A DNA stretch of 64,000 bases from Lota lota (lineage: Eukaryota; Chordata; Actinopteri; Gadiformes; Lotidae): assembly GCA_026745465.1 (NCBI GenBank), contig JACYXH010000795.1:94407-158406 (forward strand). Reading direction: 5' to 3'. This document shows, one piece after another, positions 47,332-59,172 of the stretch. The notes below the pieces were generated by a model that saw nothing but the letters and a program-made list of their open reading frames with translations, did no database searches and had not been told where the DNA came from. The position numbers and the translations under genes were made by a program. How positions within the stretch are numbered: the first letter of the stretch is position 1; the number at the start of each line of letters is the position of its first letter.

Positions 47332-47824
47332 TATTTTAATATATGTAATATTTTACGATAACTCGAAAACATTTCCAGTTTTCATTCAACAAAATGATCA
47401 TGGGTAAACGTACAGTAATATGCAAGCATTAAAATACTATAAAACCATTAAAACATTTCAAACATTTTATGTTTTAAAGTTGTTAAGTGTTTTAAAGCAT
47501 ACATTTTTTTAAATATTCTGTACTTTTTGCACAACATAATATGTTTTAGACTCCACTTCCTGACTATAGTGATGGATGATGCCTATGTAGTTAGGAACAG
47601 TCTTAGGTTTTTGGTTAGTTTTTTCAGTTTACTGCTGAAAGACATCTTAAAATGTTAATGAGATGAGAGTAGATTCATGGAAGGACAGTAGATTCATGGA
47701 AGGAGAGTGGAAAACATTTTCCAAGGTAAGGCCTCCATACTTTCTTTCACAATCTGCTCATGAAAGTCACTCATCTGAAAATAACTCTTTGAGAGCAGAC
47801 CATCAGGGGTTGGAGGCCTGTTTC

Positions 47825-48394
47825 TGTTATGGATACGAGACTAGGACCCAAACGCAAAACACGGAAACCAACAGGGTGCGGGTTACAAAGGAATTTATTG
47901 TCCAAAGGTACAGGCAAGGGCAAGGGAGGCGGGTAGTCCAGTAGGCAGTAGGCAGGCGGGGAGTCAGGCAGGCAGACGGACGTAGGCAGGCGGGTGGTCG
48001 GGCAGGCGAGGTTCAGCAACCAGGAAGGTAGGCAGGCAGGAACGAGGAACAGGAGCGGGAACAGGAACAGGAACAGGAACGAGAGCGGGAACAAGAACGG
48101 GAGTGGAACCCGTAACGGGAACAAGAACGGGAGTGGGACCCGAAAACAAGGAAGTGGCGGGGACGTAGTTATCATGGGAGATAACGAACACTACGAACTA
48201 GCACTGGCTCTGTGGGGAGCCAGTGCTTAAGTACAGAGGGGGTGATTTGTGAATTGCTGGCAGGAGTGTGTGGACAGAGGGAGTGCACGTGGTGGCTAAT
48301 TGACAACGAGAGGTAAACAAAGAGCACATGGTGTAGTGGCACCGGCTGCCACTAGATGGTGGAGTTTGATAGAAACGGAGAGGGTCACATAACA
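47825..48394 (-). repeat. solo LTR, target duplication GTTTC
   Basis: Starts TGTTATGG, ends CACATAACA, with GTTTC at 47820-47824 and 48395-48399. Its reverse complement matches the solo LTR at 56636-57190. It includes degenerate ggaacagg repeats at about 48040-48140 and, on the minus strand, an AATAAA-like signal near 47895. Confidence 0.85.
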
Positions 48395-48399
48395 GTTTC

Positions 48400-49902
48400 T
48401 TCTTTCATTCGTCTAAATTACTCCTGACGTCACCACTCATTTGCATATGTAGGGCTGAATTAAATGTGATGTAAATTGAATGTTGTGTATTCAAATAAAT
48501 AAATACACACACACACACATATATATATATATATTAACTGAGGGAAATGTGGAGGATCACATTTTGTTTTTGACTCCACTTTCTGGCAATAGTGGATGGT
48601 GCCTAGAAAGTTTGGCACAGTCTCCGTTTTGTTTGTTTGTTTGTTTTTCAGTTTATTGCTGGAATTTCTGCTGAGAATTCATGTGAATTAAGCGGCAATT
48701 ATGGTATGGAAACTATGGTATGGGACTACCATACTAACTATATTACTACTACTATATTAACAATGGGATGGAGAGTAATACTACGAACTAAATCCATTCA
48801 TTTGTAGGATGACTCAATCACTTATTTTAAATAATCATTAAATAATCGTCCAATAAATAAATCAGGTAAATGTAATTTACTTCCCAATGGTTGAACCCTT
48901 ACTTTCTACACAAAACATGCAAATGCAGTACGTTATTGAGTTGAAGGACCGCTGAAGTTGCAAACTGACCATTGGATAATGACATCCATGAATCTTGGAG
49001 AGACTTGGAGGGACTTAGGGCATAACGTAACCCAGGTTCAGGGTGTTTTGTTGTGAGCATGGGCTTGACTGCAGGGAGTGTTGACTGATAAACCAGTGGT
49101 GAATGGTTGTGAATAGTTTTGGGTGACACAGTCAGACCCTACAGAGACGTTTGTGTTGTTCAGGTCCATCGCTACACCATTCAGAGCGTGTTTAGCTGCA
49201 TTCTGTCTGGCTATTTTGGAGGGATTTCCGGACACCCCTTCTGCATGGGGTTCGCCATTTCTAATATAAGAATTAGAACATTTATCTAAGCTGGAGGTGG
49301 GTACACGTGAGCAATGTGGCTCACTGAATTTGCGTATTTCCTGTTCAATTAGAGGAGAGACGCGAGAGGTGAGGCAGCGAGGAGCAGAGGCTCATCTCAG
49401 ATTGCCCTCACAAACTGGGTGGAGTGCATGCGCCTTTTGCTTTCTCACTGTTTGTCACCAATGTAATGTTTGTAGACACTTTTATTATGTGTCTTGACTT
49501 TCCATAAAATAGGTAATGTATTTCATGTATGTGTATAACATACATATACATTAGTCTTGCTTATCTGACATAAAACCGCACTGAAAATGCATGAGGTGAG
49601 GTAGCCAGTACCTCTGCCTCACTGAAGGGGGCAGTGTCGCACACGGGTTTAAACTTTAAAGTATGCTTAGATCCGCTGTTGGCGCTCTTCTTCTACGCAG
49701 AGTCAAGTGCACTACAGCGATCCGTTATTTTTTTTTATTATTATTAGGTATTCAAAGTGTATCTGTGGATACCTAATGTTATTGTTGTGGTTGGGTATTA
49801 TTATTATTCTTGATTGGTAACGCTTATATCTCCACGGTGGACTGGTCAAAAAATGTCAAATTTGGGGGATTTATGCATATCTCCGGTAATCAGGTGTGGG
49901 AG
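48400..49902. other. intergenic, no gene seen
   Basis: Positions 48790-48955 match the 3' flanks of lectins A and B (17480-17690 and 30440-30600). Similarity then stops abruptly at about 48960. The rest holds no supported gene. Short CA/TA runs lie at 48508-48532. Confidence 0.5.
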
Positions 49903-50239
49903 TGTGTGTGGATGATGGCTGGTTTAAGCAGCCTGACCTGGCCCGAGTTAGACTGATTGGAGTCTGGAGCTGGGTGAGGCTGCACACCTGTTGCACATTG
50001 AGCAATCAATGTGCACAGGTTAAGCCAGCCACCACCACACACACTCAGGGAGAGCTCTCCGGCATGGCAGCATGGAGCACCATCTGCATGCCTCAATCTA
50101 CGCAACCTTTACAATAAACCGGTTCAACATCACCACCCTGTGTCCATTGGTTTGGAGGAGCCCGAGGAAAGTCACCTAGGTGGAGTGGGAAAAGCCACCT
50201 AGGTGACGTGTAGTAAATGGATATTGCTACAAAGACTTA

Positions 50240-50410
50240 CCTTTAGTTGACCTGGAATCCTCTCCTCTGGCTCGATGAATGTGGTGATAAGGTCAATATT
50301 GGCGACAGTCTTTGTGTTATTACGACTAGCAAGGGTCATAAATTTCCCCTTTGAAGCCACAATTATAAATGGCCCCAGCAAATCTCTCTCCATTTTGCCT
50401 CCTTTTCTCT
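50240..50410 (-). pseudogene. retroelement integrase C-terminal fragment
   Basis: Minus-strand reading RKGGKMERDLLGPFIIVASK resembles the short SH3-like tail after retroviral/Gypsy integrases (KRKGGK, then GPY/F). It is in the opposite orientation to the surrounding LTRs, so it is a separate insertion or an inverted piece. Confidence 0.5.
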
Positions 50411-50508
50411 GCTGTTCTTTGCTGTTCTTTGCTGCCCGAGGAAAGTCACCTAGGTGGAGTGGGAAAAGCCACCTAGGTGGCGTGTAGTAGTAGTGGACAT
50501 TGCTACAC

Positions 50509-50524
50509 TGGCGCCCAACGTGGG
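50509..50524 (+). promoter_or_regulatory. tRNA-Lys-type primer binding site
   Basis: TGGCGCCCAACGTGGG follows an LTR end (…GCTACA plus one base) and is complementary to the 3' end of tRNA-Lys as used by several retroviruses. It marks the plus-strand orientation of this element. Confidence 0.7.
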
Positions 50525-51416
50525 TCCTCTCCAAACTGCGTTGGACACGGGAAGGCTGTCCAGGGGCGCACTGGGTCCAGCAGCGACAACGGACAGTCGT
50601 CTCCCAACACCATCCCTCTCCCCAACGGCGCTGTGGATTCTAGCGGAGGACGGGGGAGGCAGCGCAGCAACCGCCACAGGCAACCGTCTGCAGCTAGCCA
50701 CCCCGGCATCCAGCCAGCGCCGCATCCCAGCTGACTCCTCTACCAGCCCGTCCAGGCAGCCCTGGAATCGCCAAGACCGCCGACACCTCCGCCAGTCAAG
50801 GCAGCAGCCCAGGCCTTCGAGTCTCCAGGATGGAGGGGGAGGGTGGGTTGGCGGGTCACCCTAGGGAGGTGTTTTTTTTTTTTGGTATGGTAACCCTGGG
50901 TCAGAGTCCGGTTTATGTATTTCTTTTTTGGATGGGGGTGGAGGGGGGAGTAGGCTTCAGCTGGGGATTCTCCCCAGCTTCAATTTGTTGTTGGAGGTGT
51001 GTGGGGATTATGGCTGGTTTAAGCAGCCTCACCTAGCCCGAGTCAGACTGCTTGGAGTCTGGAGCTGGGTGAGGCTGCACACCTGTTGCACATTGAGCAA
51101 TCAATGTGCACAGGTTAAACCAGCCATCACCACACACGCTCAGGGAGAGCTCTCTGGCATGGCAGCATGGAGCAATATCTGCATGCCTCATTCCACGCAA
51201 CCTTTACAATAAACCAGCCATCACCACACACACTCGAGGAGAGCTCTCTGGCATGGCAGCATGGAGCACCATCTGCATGCCTCATTCTACGCAACCTTTA
51301 CAATAAACCGGTTCAACATCACCACCCTGTGTCCATTGGTTTGGAGGAGCCCGAGGAAAGTCACCTAGGTGGAGTGGGAAAAGCCACTTAGGTGGCGTGT
51401 AGTGGACATTGCTACA

Positions 51417-52587
51417 ATAAGTTAAATTAAAATGTAATGATTCCTTTGGAATCTGATCTATTTACTGCAGGTGTTGCATTTGGCAGTTTTTATTTTTTTT
51501 CTATAAAGCTAAGCCAAAATCTAGAACGCTTGCTGCGGTCAACCATGGTTCAGGTGGTAAAAGGAAATTTCCCTTTTTCACGCATGCGTTGTTGACATGT
51601 TGTGTAACAAATGACGTGCCATTAGGTCTGCGTAGCAGGTGTTGAGCTGGCAGAGCGCGACTGAAATCATGCAAGAGTTTGGAACCGAAATACAGAACTG
51701 AAATGCACGTCTTATCGAATCCAAGGTGCTTAGAATTTTGAATACTGAACCATAGTTGGTGGTGTATCAGACAGTAGATAATGTTAATGGTGGTGATTGT
51801 TTCAAATTGTTCTTCTTCAAATAGGTTTGCCCAATGCAAATTCTTCCATGTGAGATAAATGTGATTACAATTACCAGTTAATTAAATGTTCAATAAACCG
51901 TTTACCAGGAAACGTGTTTCAAGAATATGCTTAACAATAGTTGGATATTTGTTTAATAACCCTTGTATGTCGAGTCTTCTTAAAACTCTAGTATGCTACA
52001 CCTAAGAAGGACACCCAGGTCCCTTCCTGGATATCCTTTATATCCTATATAATAATCATGAATGATAAATGATAAAACATGAATATGTTTTATACTTATT
52101 TTCACAAATGGATGAACAGTAAGAAAAGAGAAATTCAAAAGTGAGGAAGGTGATGGTTTTGAAAAAAACACAAACCCTCATAAAACCCCAGCAGCACTTT
52201 CTCGTGTTGAACCAGGGTCAAGGGGCTATTAAAGTTTAGTTAACAAACTTTTACTTAATAAGCAAATTTAATCCACGTTTTTTAAATTGAGAAAGAAGAG
52301 TAGGCCTACCAAATCATGGTGATGCATCGTGATGAATCATGTATTATCATGAATAATCCAGACACCAACATGGGTTTTTATTCTTTTATAACAAATGGAT
52401 TAACAAAAAAGAAAAATTCAACTGTGAGAATATAGAAGTTTGTGTGAAAAACCCCCACAAACCACTTCCTCCTAAACCGATTTAGAAGACGCAGTACGCC
52501 TACCCCCCATCACATCACATCCCAGACAGCTCTCTGTCTTGGGCTGAACCAGGGTCCAGGGCCCATTACAAATAATCAGTCGGGACA
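51417..52587. other. 5' flank of lectin D
   Basis: From about 51757 this is a diverged copy of the lectin 5' flank (14037-14900). The upstream part, including the PARP4-like exon, is missing. The position of the TATA box is altered to accgatttagaagac. No gene seen. Confidence 0.6.
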
Positions 52588-52934
52588 ATGGAGGACATCT
52601 ACGCCAACGTTGACAACCTTAAACCTTCAACAGCTTCACCAAACCACCCAGGTAAAACTAGTACAGATCATAACGATGACAACATCCATAAAATTAACAA
52701 TGATGATAGAATTACATTTTTCCTCTAGTGTGATGTTTATTTGTGTGAAACACAAACAGGTGTAGCGTCTTCCTCACTCTGTTTGTTTCTGGACCCAGGT
52801 CCCCTGAGACCCAGAGCGATGGGAACAAGGAGGAGTTGGTTGAGACCTGAGTTACTTGGTCTGGGGCTTCTGTGTGTTATTCTTCTGGCTGGACTCCTGG
52901 TCCTTGGTTTACTATGTGAGTGTGGTTCTCGTGT

Positions 52935-52985
52935 GTCTTTGTGTGTGTGTGTGCGCGCGCGCGTGTGTGTGTGTGTGTGCGTGTC
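52935..52985. repeat. (GT)n with GC core in lectin D intron 2
   Basis: GT repeats flank gcgcgcgcgcg (about 52953-52963), an alternating purine-pyrimidine tract able to adopt Z-DNA. Confidence 0.8.
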
Positions 52986-54286
52986 TGTGGGTTCAGAATA
53001 ATCTATAGCTGAGACACAGCTTGTAGTGGTGATGTGGTAGGCTAGTTTCTGCTGTTTAAAACGAGTATTTATAGAGATATGAAAGTCTTCATTTCAGATT
53101 CCGTCACAGTACAGGGTCTCCAGTCTGAATTGACAGAGCGACAGAAGGAACTCTCTACGCTGGTGGAGGAGAGAAACCAGCAGAATTCAAGCCTCTTCTC
53201 CCTAAAGCAAAGGTTTGATGAACTGCTGAAGGAGAACATCAAAAGTAGTGAGCATTCGCATGTTACTGTGGCAATGCTGGTTTCGTGTATTGGTCGACCT
53301 AGAGCAGAAAGAGCCTTGAAAAGCTAAACCTAGACAAACCTTTTCAAAATGTTCCTGAGTATTTCTTGCATTTAATAAAGCCTTGCTCTGCTGTGTCTTT
53401 CTGTGCAGTTCTGCGATGGCTTTTCCCCAGCATCCCCATCATGATATGTTCTTGCAATTGCAGCATGTTTTGGGCAAAAATGCTGTTCAACATCAAAGTT
53501 TTTCTAGTTTGATCATTTCTCACCACATTCTAAAAAAGTTTTCTTCGCAGACGTTACTTCATTTTTGTGTTGAAGCCATATTAAAGCTCAGAAAACAGAC
53601 TCAATGCTCTGGCTGAGATAATTCCAGCCAGTGTTTCAGCACCTGTGATCATTCCATACATTTCAACAGATAAAAAAAAATTAAAAAAATTAAAATAAGT
53701 ATAATTTTTTTTTATTATTTAAATAGTTCTATATATTTATTATTTCATCGTTTTTTGTCTAACGTTTTTAAGATTTGAGAATGTATAAAAAGGATACCTA
53801 TAGATAAAACAATGACGAAAAACCTTTTCATAAAAATATATTTTGGCATTCCCAGGGAGCCACAGGGGAGGGGCTGAAGAGCAGCATGCAGCTAAAGAGC
53901 CTGGGGTTCCTGCCCCCTGTACTGGTGCATCGTAAAGGGCTAGTATAGCTTATGTGGCTCATGCAGGGCTTATGTAACAACTGTACTGCTGCAATAGGGG
54001 ATTGGGATTGGCTAATTTAGTCCCTTCTTTACCTCACAGAAAAAGGTGCCCAAAGGGATGGAGGAAGTTTGAGAATGCCTGCTATCATAAATCTAACTCG
54101 GTGAATTCCTGGGAAAACAGCAGGAAGGATTGCATGGAGAGAGGAGGTGATCTGGTGGTTATAGACAGCTCCCAGGAACAGGTAGGCCTATAGTAAAGCC
54201 ATTTGCCATCTTTGTAGTGACTACGACGTCCATTGTCCTTTGTGTAGATCACCCTTGGGCTGAATGGGCTATAGTAGATGCTTGTC

Positions 54287-54344
54287 GGCAAGGTCTTTAG
54301 ACCTTGCAAGGTCTGAAGACCTTGCGAGGTCTAAAGACCTTGCC
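54287..54344. repeat. 58-bp near-perfect palindrome
   Basis: The outer arms GGCAAGGTCTTTAGACC and GGTCTAAAGACCTTGCC are exact reverse complements. The centre is itself built of AAGGTCT/AGACCTT words. It lies in lectin D intron 4, within about 460 bases that the other copies lack. Confidence 0.9.
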
Positions 54345-55075
54345 GAGCCTCAGGATCTCCAGGCCTCAGGATCTCCTTTAAAGCCCACTTGGCCTGTAGG
54401 GGGAGCATGCAGCATAAATAGCTATTAAACAAAACAAGACACACACACACACCATGTACTAAAAATGGCAACTAAATAAAAACAAAGGAATTGGCTCCTA
54501 CAATCTTCATTTATTTTAGTGGATCTCAAAGTTGTTCTTGTCAGACCCCCCTTTGAAATGTTTTTGTGCCCCGAATGAAATTGCAATGAAACTGGATCTT
54601 GCCTTCTCCTGCTCCAAAAATAGCTCAAAATGTGTAAACGTAAAATACGCAAAATACACGCCCCCCCAGTTTGAGAACCTCTGATGGTTTTCACATATAG
54701 TTCCTTTAGACCAATGGAAATCAGTCCTCTTTAAGTGAATCAAAAAGTGGACCAACTGAAAAATAACCTATGGTCTTTATGTTCACATTGGCAGCTGTTC
54801 TAAAGGAAAACTCAGTTCTCTTTCTGGTACACTTGAGCTCTGATGAAGTCTCAGTGGATCTTCGCGTACATGCAAACATGAAGTTAAATTAGGACTTAAG
54901 GCAGCAATCAATACAGAAAATATAATTACTAATTTGTAATTGTTTGTTTTGTTAATGTGTTCCAACAGAAGTTTCTTTCTGAGTACAAGACAACTTTTTG
55001 GATTGGTCTGAGTGACTTGGAGCAGGAAGGGACCTGGAAATGGGTTGATGGAGCACCACTGATTCTAAGGTGAGA

Positions 55076-55093
55076 GAGAGAGAACCAACTCTA

Positions 55094-55143
<50 letters not shown>
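55076..55143. repeat. (GA)n at the exon 5 donor of lectin D
   Basis: GA tract starting in the donor. The downstream duplicate of the donor word has lost its GT (ctaaggagag). Confidence 0.85.
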
Positions 55144-55145
<2 letters not shown>

Positions 55146-55467
55146 CTCCTGGTCATGAACCAACTCAAACTAACGTGATCAATGATAAGTATGTCAATAA
55201 TTCAAATTTTTATATTTCATTTATTTAATTATCTGTATTGTTATATTATACAAAATAAATGTTTCCCCAATCTGTTTCTCTGTAAGCTACTGGGAGGAAA
55301 GTCAGCCTAATAATGGCAACAACGATTCACAATATGGGGAAGAAGACTGTGCTCATTTACATCTTTTTGGATTTATCATCAAGTGGAATGACATTTCCTG
55401 TGACTCCAACCTACGATGGATCTGTGAAAAATCTGCAGCAGACGCTCAGATCTCAAAGGCTCAATAA

Positions 55468-55802
55468 TCAGTGTTTGTAGGTTGTTGGCTTGCATGAGTG
55501 TATTTTAATATCAGGACTCTGAAAATGTCATGTACCTTATTGATAGTTTGGCATGTGCAGCAGTCATCGCTACAGTAGTTGTGTCCCCTGGTCCTAATGC
55601 CTGCTGAGTTTTATGAGAGAAATATACCCATTCTCTTTATTAAATGGTGTTGAATTAAGTTGAATTCCACTTTTGAGTGAAATTGCGTTGAGTTTAACAG
55701 TGTTCATTGTACATCAATGAGGGTATTGAATGGGGTTTACGCAATGCCATTGCTTCCATGCCATTGGAATGGAAGAATACAACACAGAATGCAACTACAT
55801 AC
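55468..55802. other. 3' flank of lectin D
   Basis: Noncoding. Matches 46578-46860 of lectin C and, for its first part, the flanks of A and B. Confidence 0.5.
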
Positions 55803-56194
55803 TGTGATGGAAAATGACGCAAGGCCCCATTGAACCCGACATAGATAGTAAATGGCGCCATCTAGTGATATCTCTGAGATGTTTTTTGCTCCACTCTACA
55901 AAAAGGGCTTCCCTCCTCTATTCATGGCGCTTTTTCTCCAGAACTCTGCTCTGCGTGGAGTTGCCTTTGAAACGGTGTCTTTTATATGCTGCAGCATATG
56001 AAATAAATCAACTACGGATATCCATTTTGTCTTAGCCTTTTATTCGAGCCAGCCACCATTTATTTAATTTGCTACAACAAGACAAAACTTGCGCAACTGT
56101 CCTTGCAATGTTTAAAATAGTCTGCCTCCATGCCTTAGCGGTTAGTCCATAGCGCTGTCAGCATGCCTATGCGAGTGACGATCGCCTCGTCACA
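55803..56194 (+). repeat. solo LTR
   Basis: Starts TGTGATGG, ends TCGTCACA, inverted ends with one mismatch. Contains a TATA-like ttttatatg and AATAAA (about 56003). The right flank gacacaccacatactggg is continuous with the unit C sequence at 47141. No clear target duplication was seen. Related to 726-806 and to the end of the 36222 LTR. Confidence 0.65.
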
Positions 56195-56310
56195 GACACA
56201 CCACATACTGGGTGAAATTGGATACTTTGTGATTATACTTGTCTGTTTGTATGATTGTACTCTGTGTGCAATTGTTCTGCGATTTCCATACTGTGTTGAA
56301 TTGCTCTGTG

Positions 56311-56500
<190 letters not shown>

Positions 56501-56504
56501 CCGG

Positions 56505-56553
56505 AGCCTGTTCAGCCTGGACATGTCCCCGGAGACTAGGTCTCTGCCCAGCC
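56505..56553 (+). pseudogene. PARP4-like penultimate exon, 5'-truncated
   Basis: Matches the last 49 bases of the exon at 12441-12551 (FSLDMSPETR), followed by the same downstream sequence to 56635. The acceptor and first half are replaced by the GT tract. Confidence 0.6.
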
Positions 56554-56635
56554 CTCACGGAGCACCCTGACACCACATGGCCAGCTCACGCCCTCCACTC
56601 ATATCCTGTCACCCAAACACTAGCGCCATCGCCAG

Positions 56636-57190
56636 TGTAACGTGACCCTCTCTGTTTCTGTCCAATTCCGCCATCTGGTGGCACCCAGCCTCCCTTTCAC
56701 CATGTGCTCCTTTGTTTACCTTGTCGTTAATTAACCACGTGCACTCCGGTCTACACTCCTGCCAACAATCACCAATCACCCCCTCTGTACTTAAGCACTG
56801 GCTCCCCACAGAGCCAGTGCTAGTTCGTTAGTTGAAAACCTCCCATGGTAACTACGTCCCCGCCACTTCTTTGTTTTCGGGTTCCACTCCCGTTCTTGTC
56901 CCTATTACGGGTTCCGCTCCCGTTTCTGTTCCTCGTTCCCGCTCCTCGTTCCTGTTCCTAGTTCCTGCCTGCCTGTCTTCCTAGTTGCCGAACCTCGCCT
57001 GCCCGACCACCCGCCTGACTACGTCTCTCTGCCTGCCTGCCGCCTACCTGCTGACGTCTCTCTGCTTGCTGGACTACTCGCCTGCCTTGCCCTTGCTTGT
57101 ACCTAAGTTGGACAATAAATCCCTTTTTTCAACCCGCACCCTTCTGGTTTCCGTGTCTTGCATTTGGGTCCTAGTTCCGTAATCTTAACA
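56636..57190 (+). repeat. solo LTR, target duplication GCCAG
   Basis: Starts TGTAACGTG, ends TCTTAACA, flanked by GCCAG at 56631-56635 and 57191-57195. The empty site (cgccagtttcatttc) is at about 12640-12655. AATAAA at about 57115 gives plus orientation. A CTCF-like word lies at 56668-56681 (minus strand). Same family as 47825-48394, inverted. Confidence 0.9.
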
Positions 57191-57258
57191 GCCAGTTTCA
57201 TTTCTGTAGTTGAGTTTATTGTTTGCAGAGCAAAATAGTTCAAAATAATTAGACAGGC

Positions 57259-57703
57259 TGTCACGATTGTCTAATGCCGGAACCCAAAAGCAGACCAGGA
57301 TGAGGGAAGTTGGAATTAACAAGGTGAATATTTATTTAGAAGCTTAATCTTGAATGTTGGTCGGGAGTGGGTGAGACTGGAAGGCTGGAGGTCTTTATAC
57401 TGATCCCGGTATGTAACTGTAGACAGAGGGGTAGGCGACAGATTAGCGATTGGCAAACAGAGACAAAAACAGCAACAACTTTCCAAAAGCTTGAAACTTG
57501 ATACGAGAGCTAACATACTGGTTACGCTAACGATCCGGCAGGGAATGGATGTCTAGTCATGGCTTAAATAGTGCAGATTGCAGCAGGTGAACGTAGTTAG
57601 CGAATTAGCCGGGATGTGTTCAGGAACTCAGGAAAATTGGACTTCAGGTAGAGAAATAAATGGAACAAAAGCAAAACAGGCTCACGGTGCTGGATTCATG
57701 ACA
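57259..57703 (-). repeat. left (3') LTR of the chromodomain Gypsy
   Basis: Plus-strand ends TGTCACGATTG and GGATTCATGACA. Compared with the right LTR it has an extra caacaa near 57475. Confidence 0.9.
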
Positions 57704-59121
57704 GTTCCCACCCCCCCCCCCTCCGACGGACGCCACCGGGCGGACCACCTGGGGCGCTAGGATGGAGCCTATAGAAGTCCCGGAGCAGGTTGGCATCAAG
57801 GATCTGGCGCCGAGGTATCCAGCTCCTCTCCTCAGGACCGTAACCCTCCCAGTCCACAAGGTATTGGAAACCCCGCCCATGTCGTCTGGAGTCCATGATG
57901 CGGCGAACGGTGTAGACAGGGGGTTATCGATTATCCGAGGGGGAGGCGGACGAGGAGGCGGGGGCAACAGGGGACTGAGGAGAACAGGCTTAAGGCAGGA
58001 GACATGGAAAGCAGGATGGACTCTGAGAGTCCTGGTTAGTTTGAGACGGACAACAGCTGGGTTTATGATCCGTTCTACCACAAACGGACCAATAAACTTA
58101 GGGGACAGTTTTTTGGATTCAGTCCGTACGGGCAGATTCCGGGTGGCCAACCAGACCTAATCCCCAACCGCGTAGGTAGGGGCCGGAACCCGATGACGGT
58201 TGGCTTGTCACTGGTAACAGTCCGAGGCCTTAAGAAGGTTCTTCCTGGCACGATGCCAGGTCCGGTGGCAACGGCGAATGTGAGCTAGAACTGAGGGAAC
58301 TGAGATCCTTCTCCTGTGATGGAAACAGGGGCGGTTGATATCCGTACAGACATTGGAAGGGGGACATCCCAGTGGCAGAGGTCGGGAGAGTGTTATGGGC
58401 GTACTCCGCCCATGGTAGCTGAGAGGACCAGGTGGTGGGATTAGAAGAGACAAGGCAACGAAGCGTGGACTCAATCTTCTGGTTGGCCCTCTCACCTTGA
58501 CCATTAGACTGGGGATGGAATCCAGATGTGAGGCTGACAGTCGCTCCAATGGCTAGGCAGAAAGCTCTCCAAACGGCAGAGGTAAACTGCGGACCACGAT
58601 CTGAAACAATGTCACCAGGTAGACCGTGTTTCCTAAACACTTCCTTGACCAGGATATTTGCAGTCTCCGTGGCAGACGGAAGCTTGGGGAGAGGCAGAAA
58701 GTGAGCAAACTTGCTGAATCTGTCCACTACTGTCAGAACAACAGTGTTCCCCTCAGATAAGGGCAACCCAGACACAAAATCCAGAGCCAGATGCGACCAC
58801 GGTCGCCGCGGAATGGGCAGAGGATGCAGAAGTCCAGAGCTGGGTCGATTGGTTCCCTTATTTTGAGCGCACACAGGGCACGCAGCAACAAAACTTCGAG
58901 TCTGGTCTCCCATGGCAGGCCACCAAAACCGTCTGCGCAGTAAGGCCATTGTTCTGGCCACACCAGGGTGACAAGCCATCTTTCTGGCATGGGCCCACTG
59001 AAGCACAGCAGAACGGACAGTCATGCACAAACAGACGACCTGGCGGACCATTACCAGGACCGGACTGAGTCCAAAGGGCTGTCATCACCTCCTCCTCGAT
59101 CCTCCAGGTAACAGCACCCAC
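57696..59121 (-). pseudogene. Gypsy integrase and chromodomain
   Basis: Integrase zinc-binding motif: [10 protein letters not shown], then CPVCAQNKG. Catalytic acids: Asp in ALDFVSGLP, Asp in [10 protein letters not shown], Glu in [10 protein letters not shown]. The GPF/Y module ([11 protein letters not shown]) follows near 58100. At 57800-57860 in another frame is a chromodomain ([15 protein letters not shown]), which in related elements reads histone marks to direct insertion. Frame changes near 58230 and 57900, and one upstream of 59050, break the polyprotein. Confidence 0.85.
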
Positions 59122-59172
59122 GATGAGTCTTTGAGGCAGAATAGTCTCCGGTGTTGCCCCATCTTTCGCTGC

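Larger units (their letters stand above)
49903..51416 (+). mobile_element. composite LTR element, internally deleted
   Basis: LTR copies lie at 49903-50231 and 50998-51416 (starting TGTGTG, ending TTGCTACA), with a partial LTR end at 50434-50507. Directly after the partial LTR is a primer binding site, TGGCGCCCAACGTGGG (50509-50524), of the tRNA-Lys type. A GC-rich leader (50525-50800) and purine-rich tracts (50930-50950) precede the last LTR. Between the first LTR and the partial one lies a minus-strand integrase-tail fragment. No gag or pol remains. The last LTR contains an internal tandem duplication of about 88 bases (51120-51300). Confidence 0.75.
52588..55467 (+). pseudogene. C-type lectin receptor D, frameshifted at exon 4
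   Basis: Exons: 52588-52651, 52799-52915, 53098-53247, 54040-54181, 54969-55069 and 55287-55467. The tail is MEDIYANVDNLKP. Exon 3 has an in-frame 9-nt deletion (three stalk residues). Exon 4 is 142 nt against 143 in the others: one base is missing just after the acceptor (cacag then AAAAAGG, against ACAAAAGG), which shifts the lectin domain out of frame unless another splice site is used. The domain itself is conserved (CPKGWRKFENACY, WIGL, WND), but the sugar triplet is QPN. It lacks the TATA box of its paralogs. The most diverged copy. Confidence 0.78.

Noticed and set aside
49038-49235. Minus-strand frame of 65 codons (MSGNPSKIARQ)
   Set aside because: No splice context, repeat match or family resemblance was seen. 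Its length is expected by chance.
50454-50864. Open frames of 85-136 codons on both strands of the GC-rich leader
   Set aside because: They lie between a primer binding site and an LTR, have no motifs, and are expected from high GC content.
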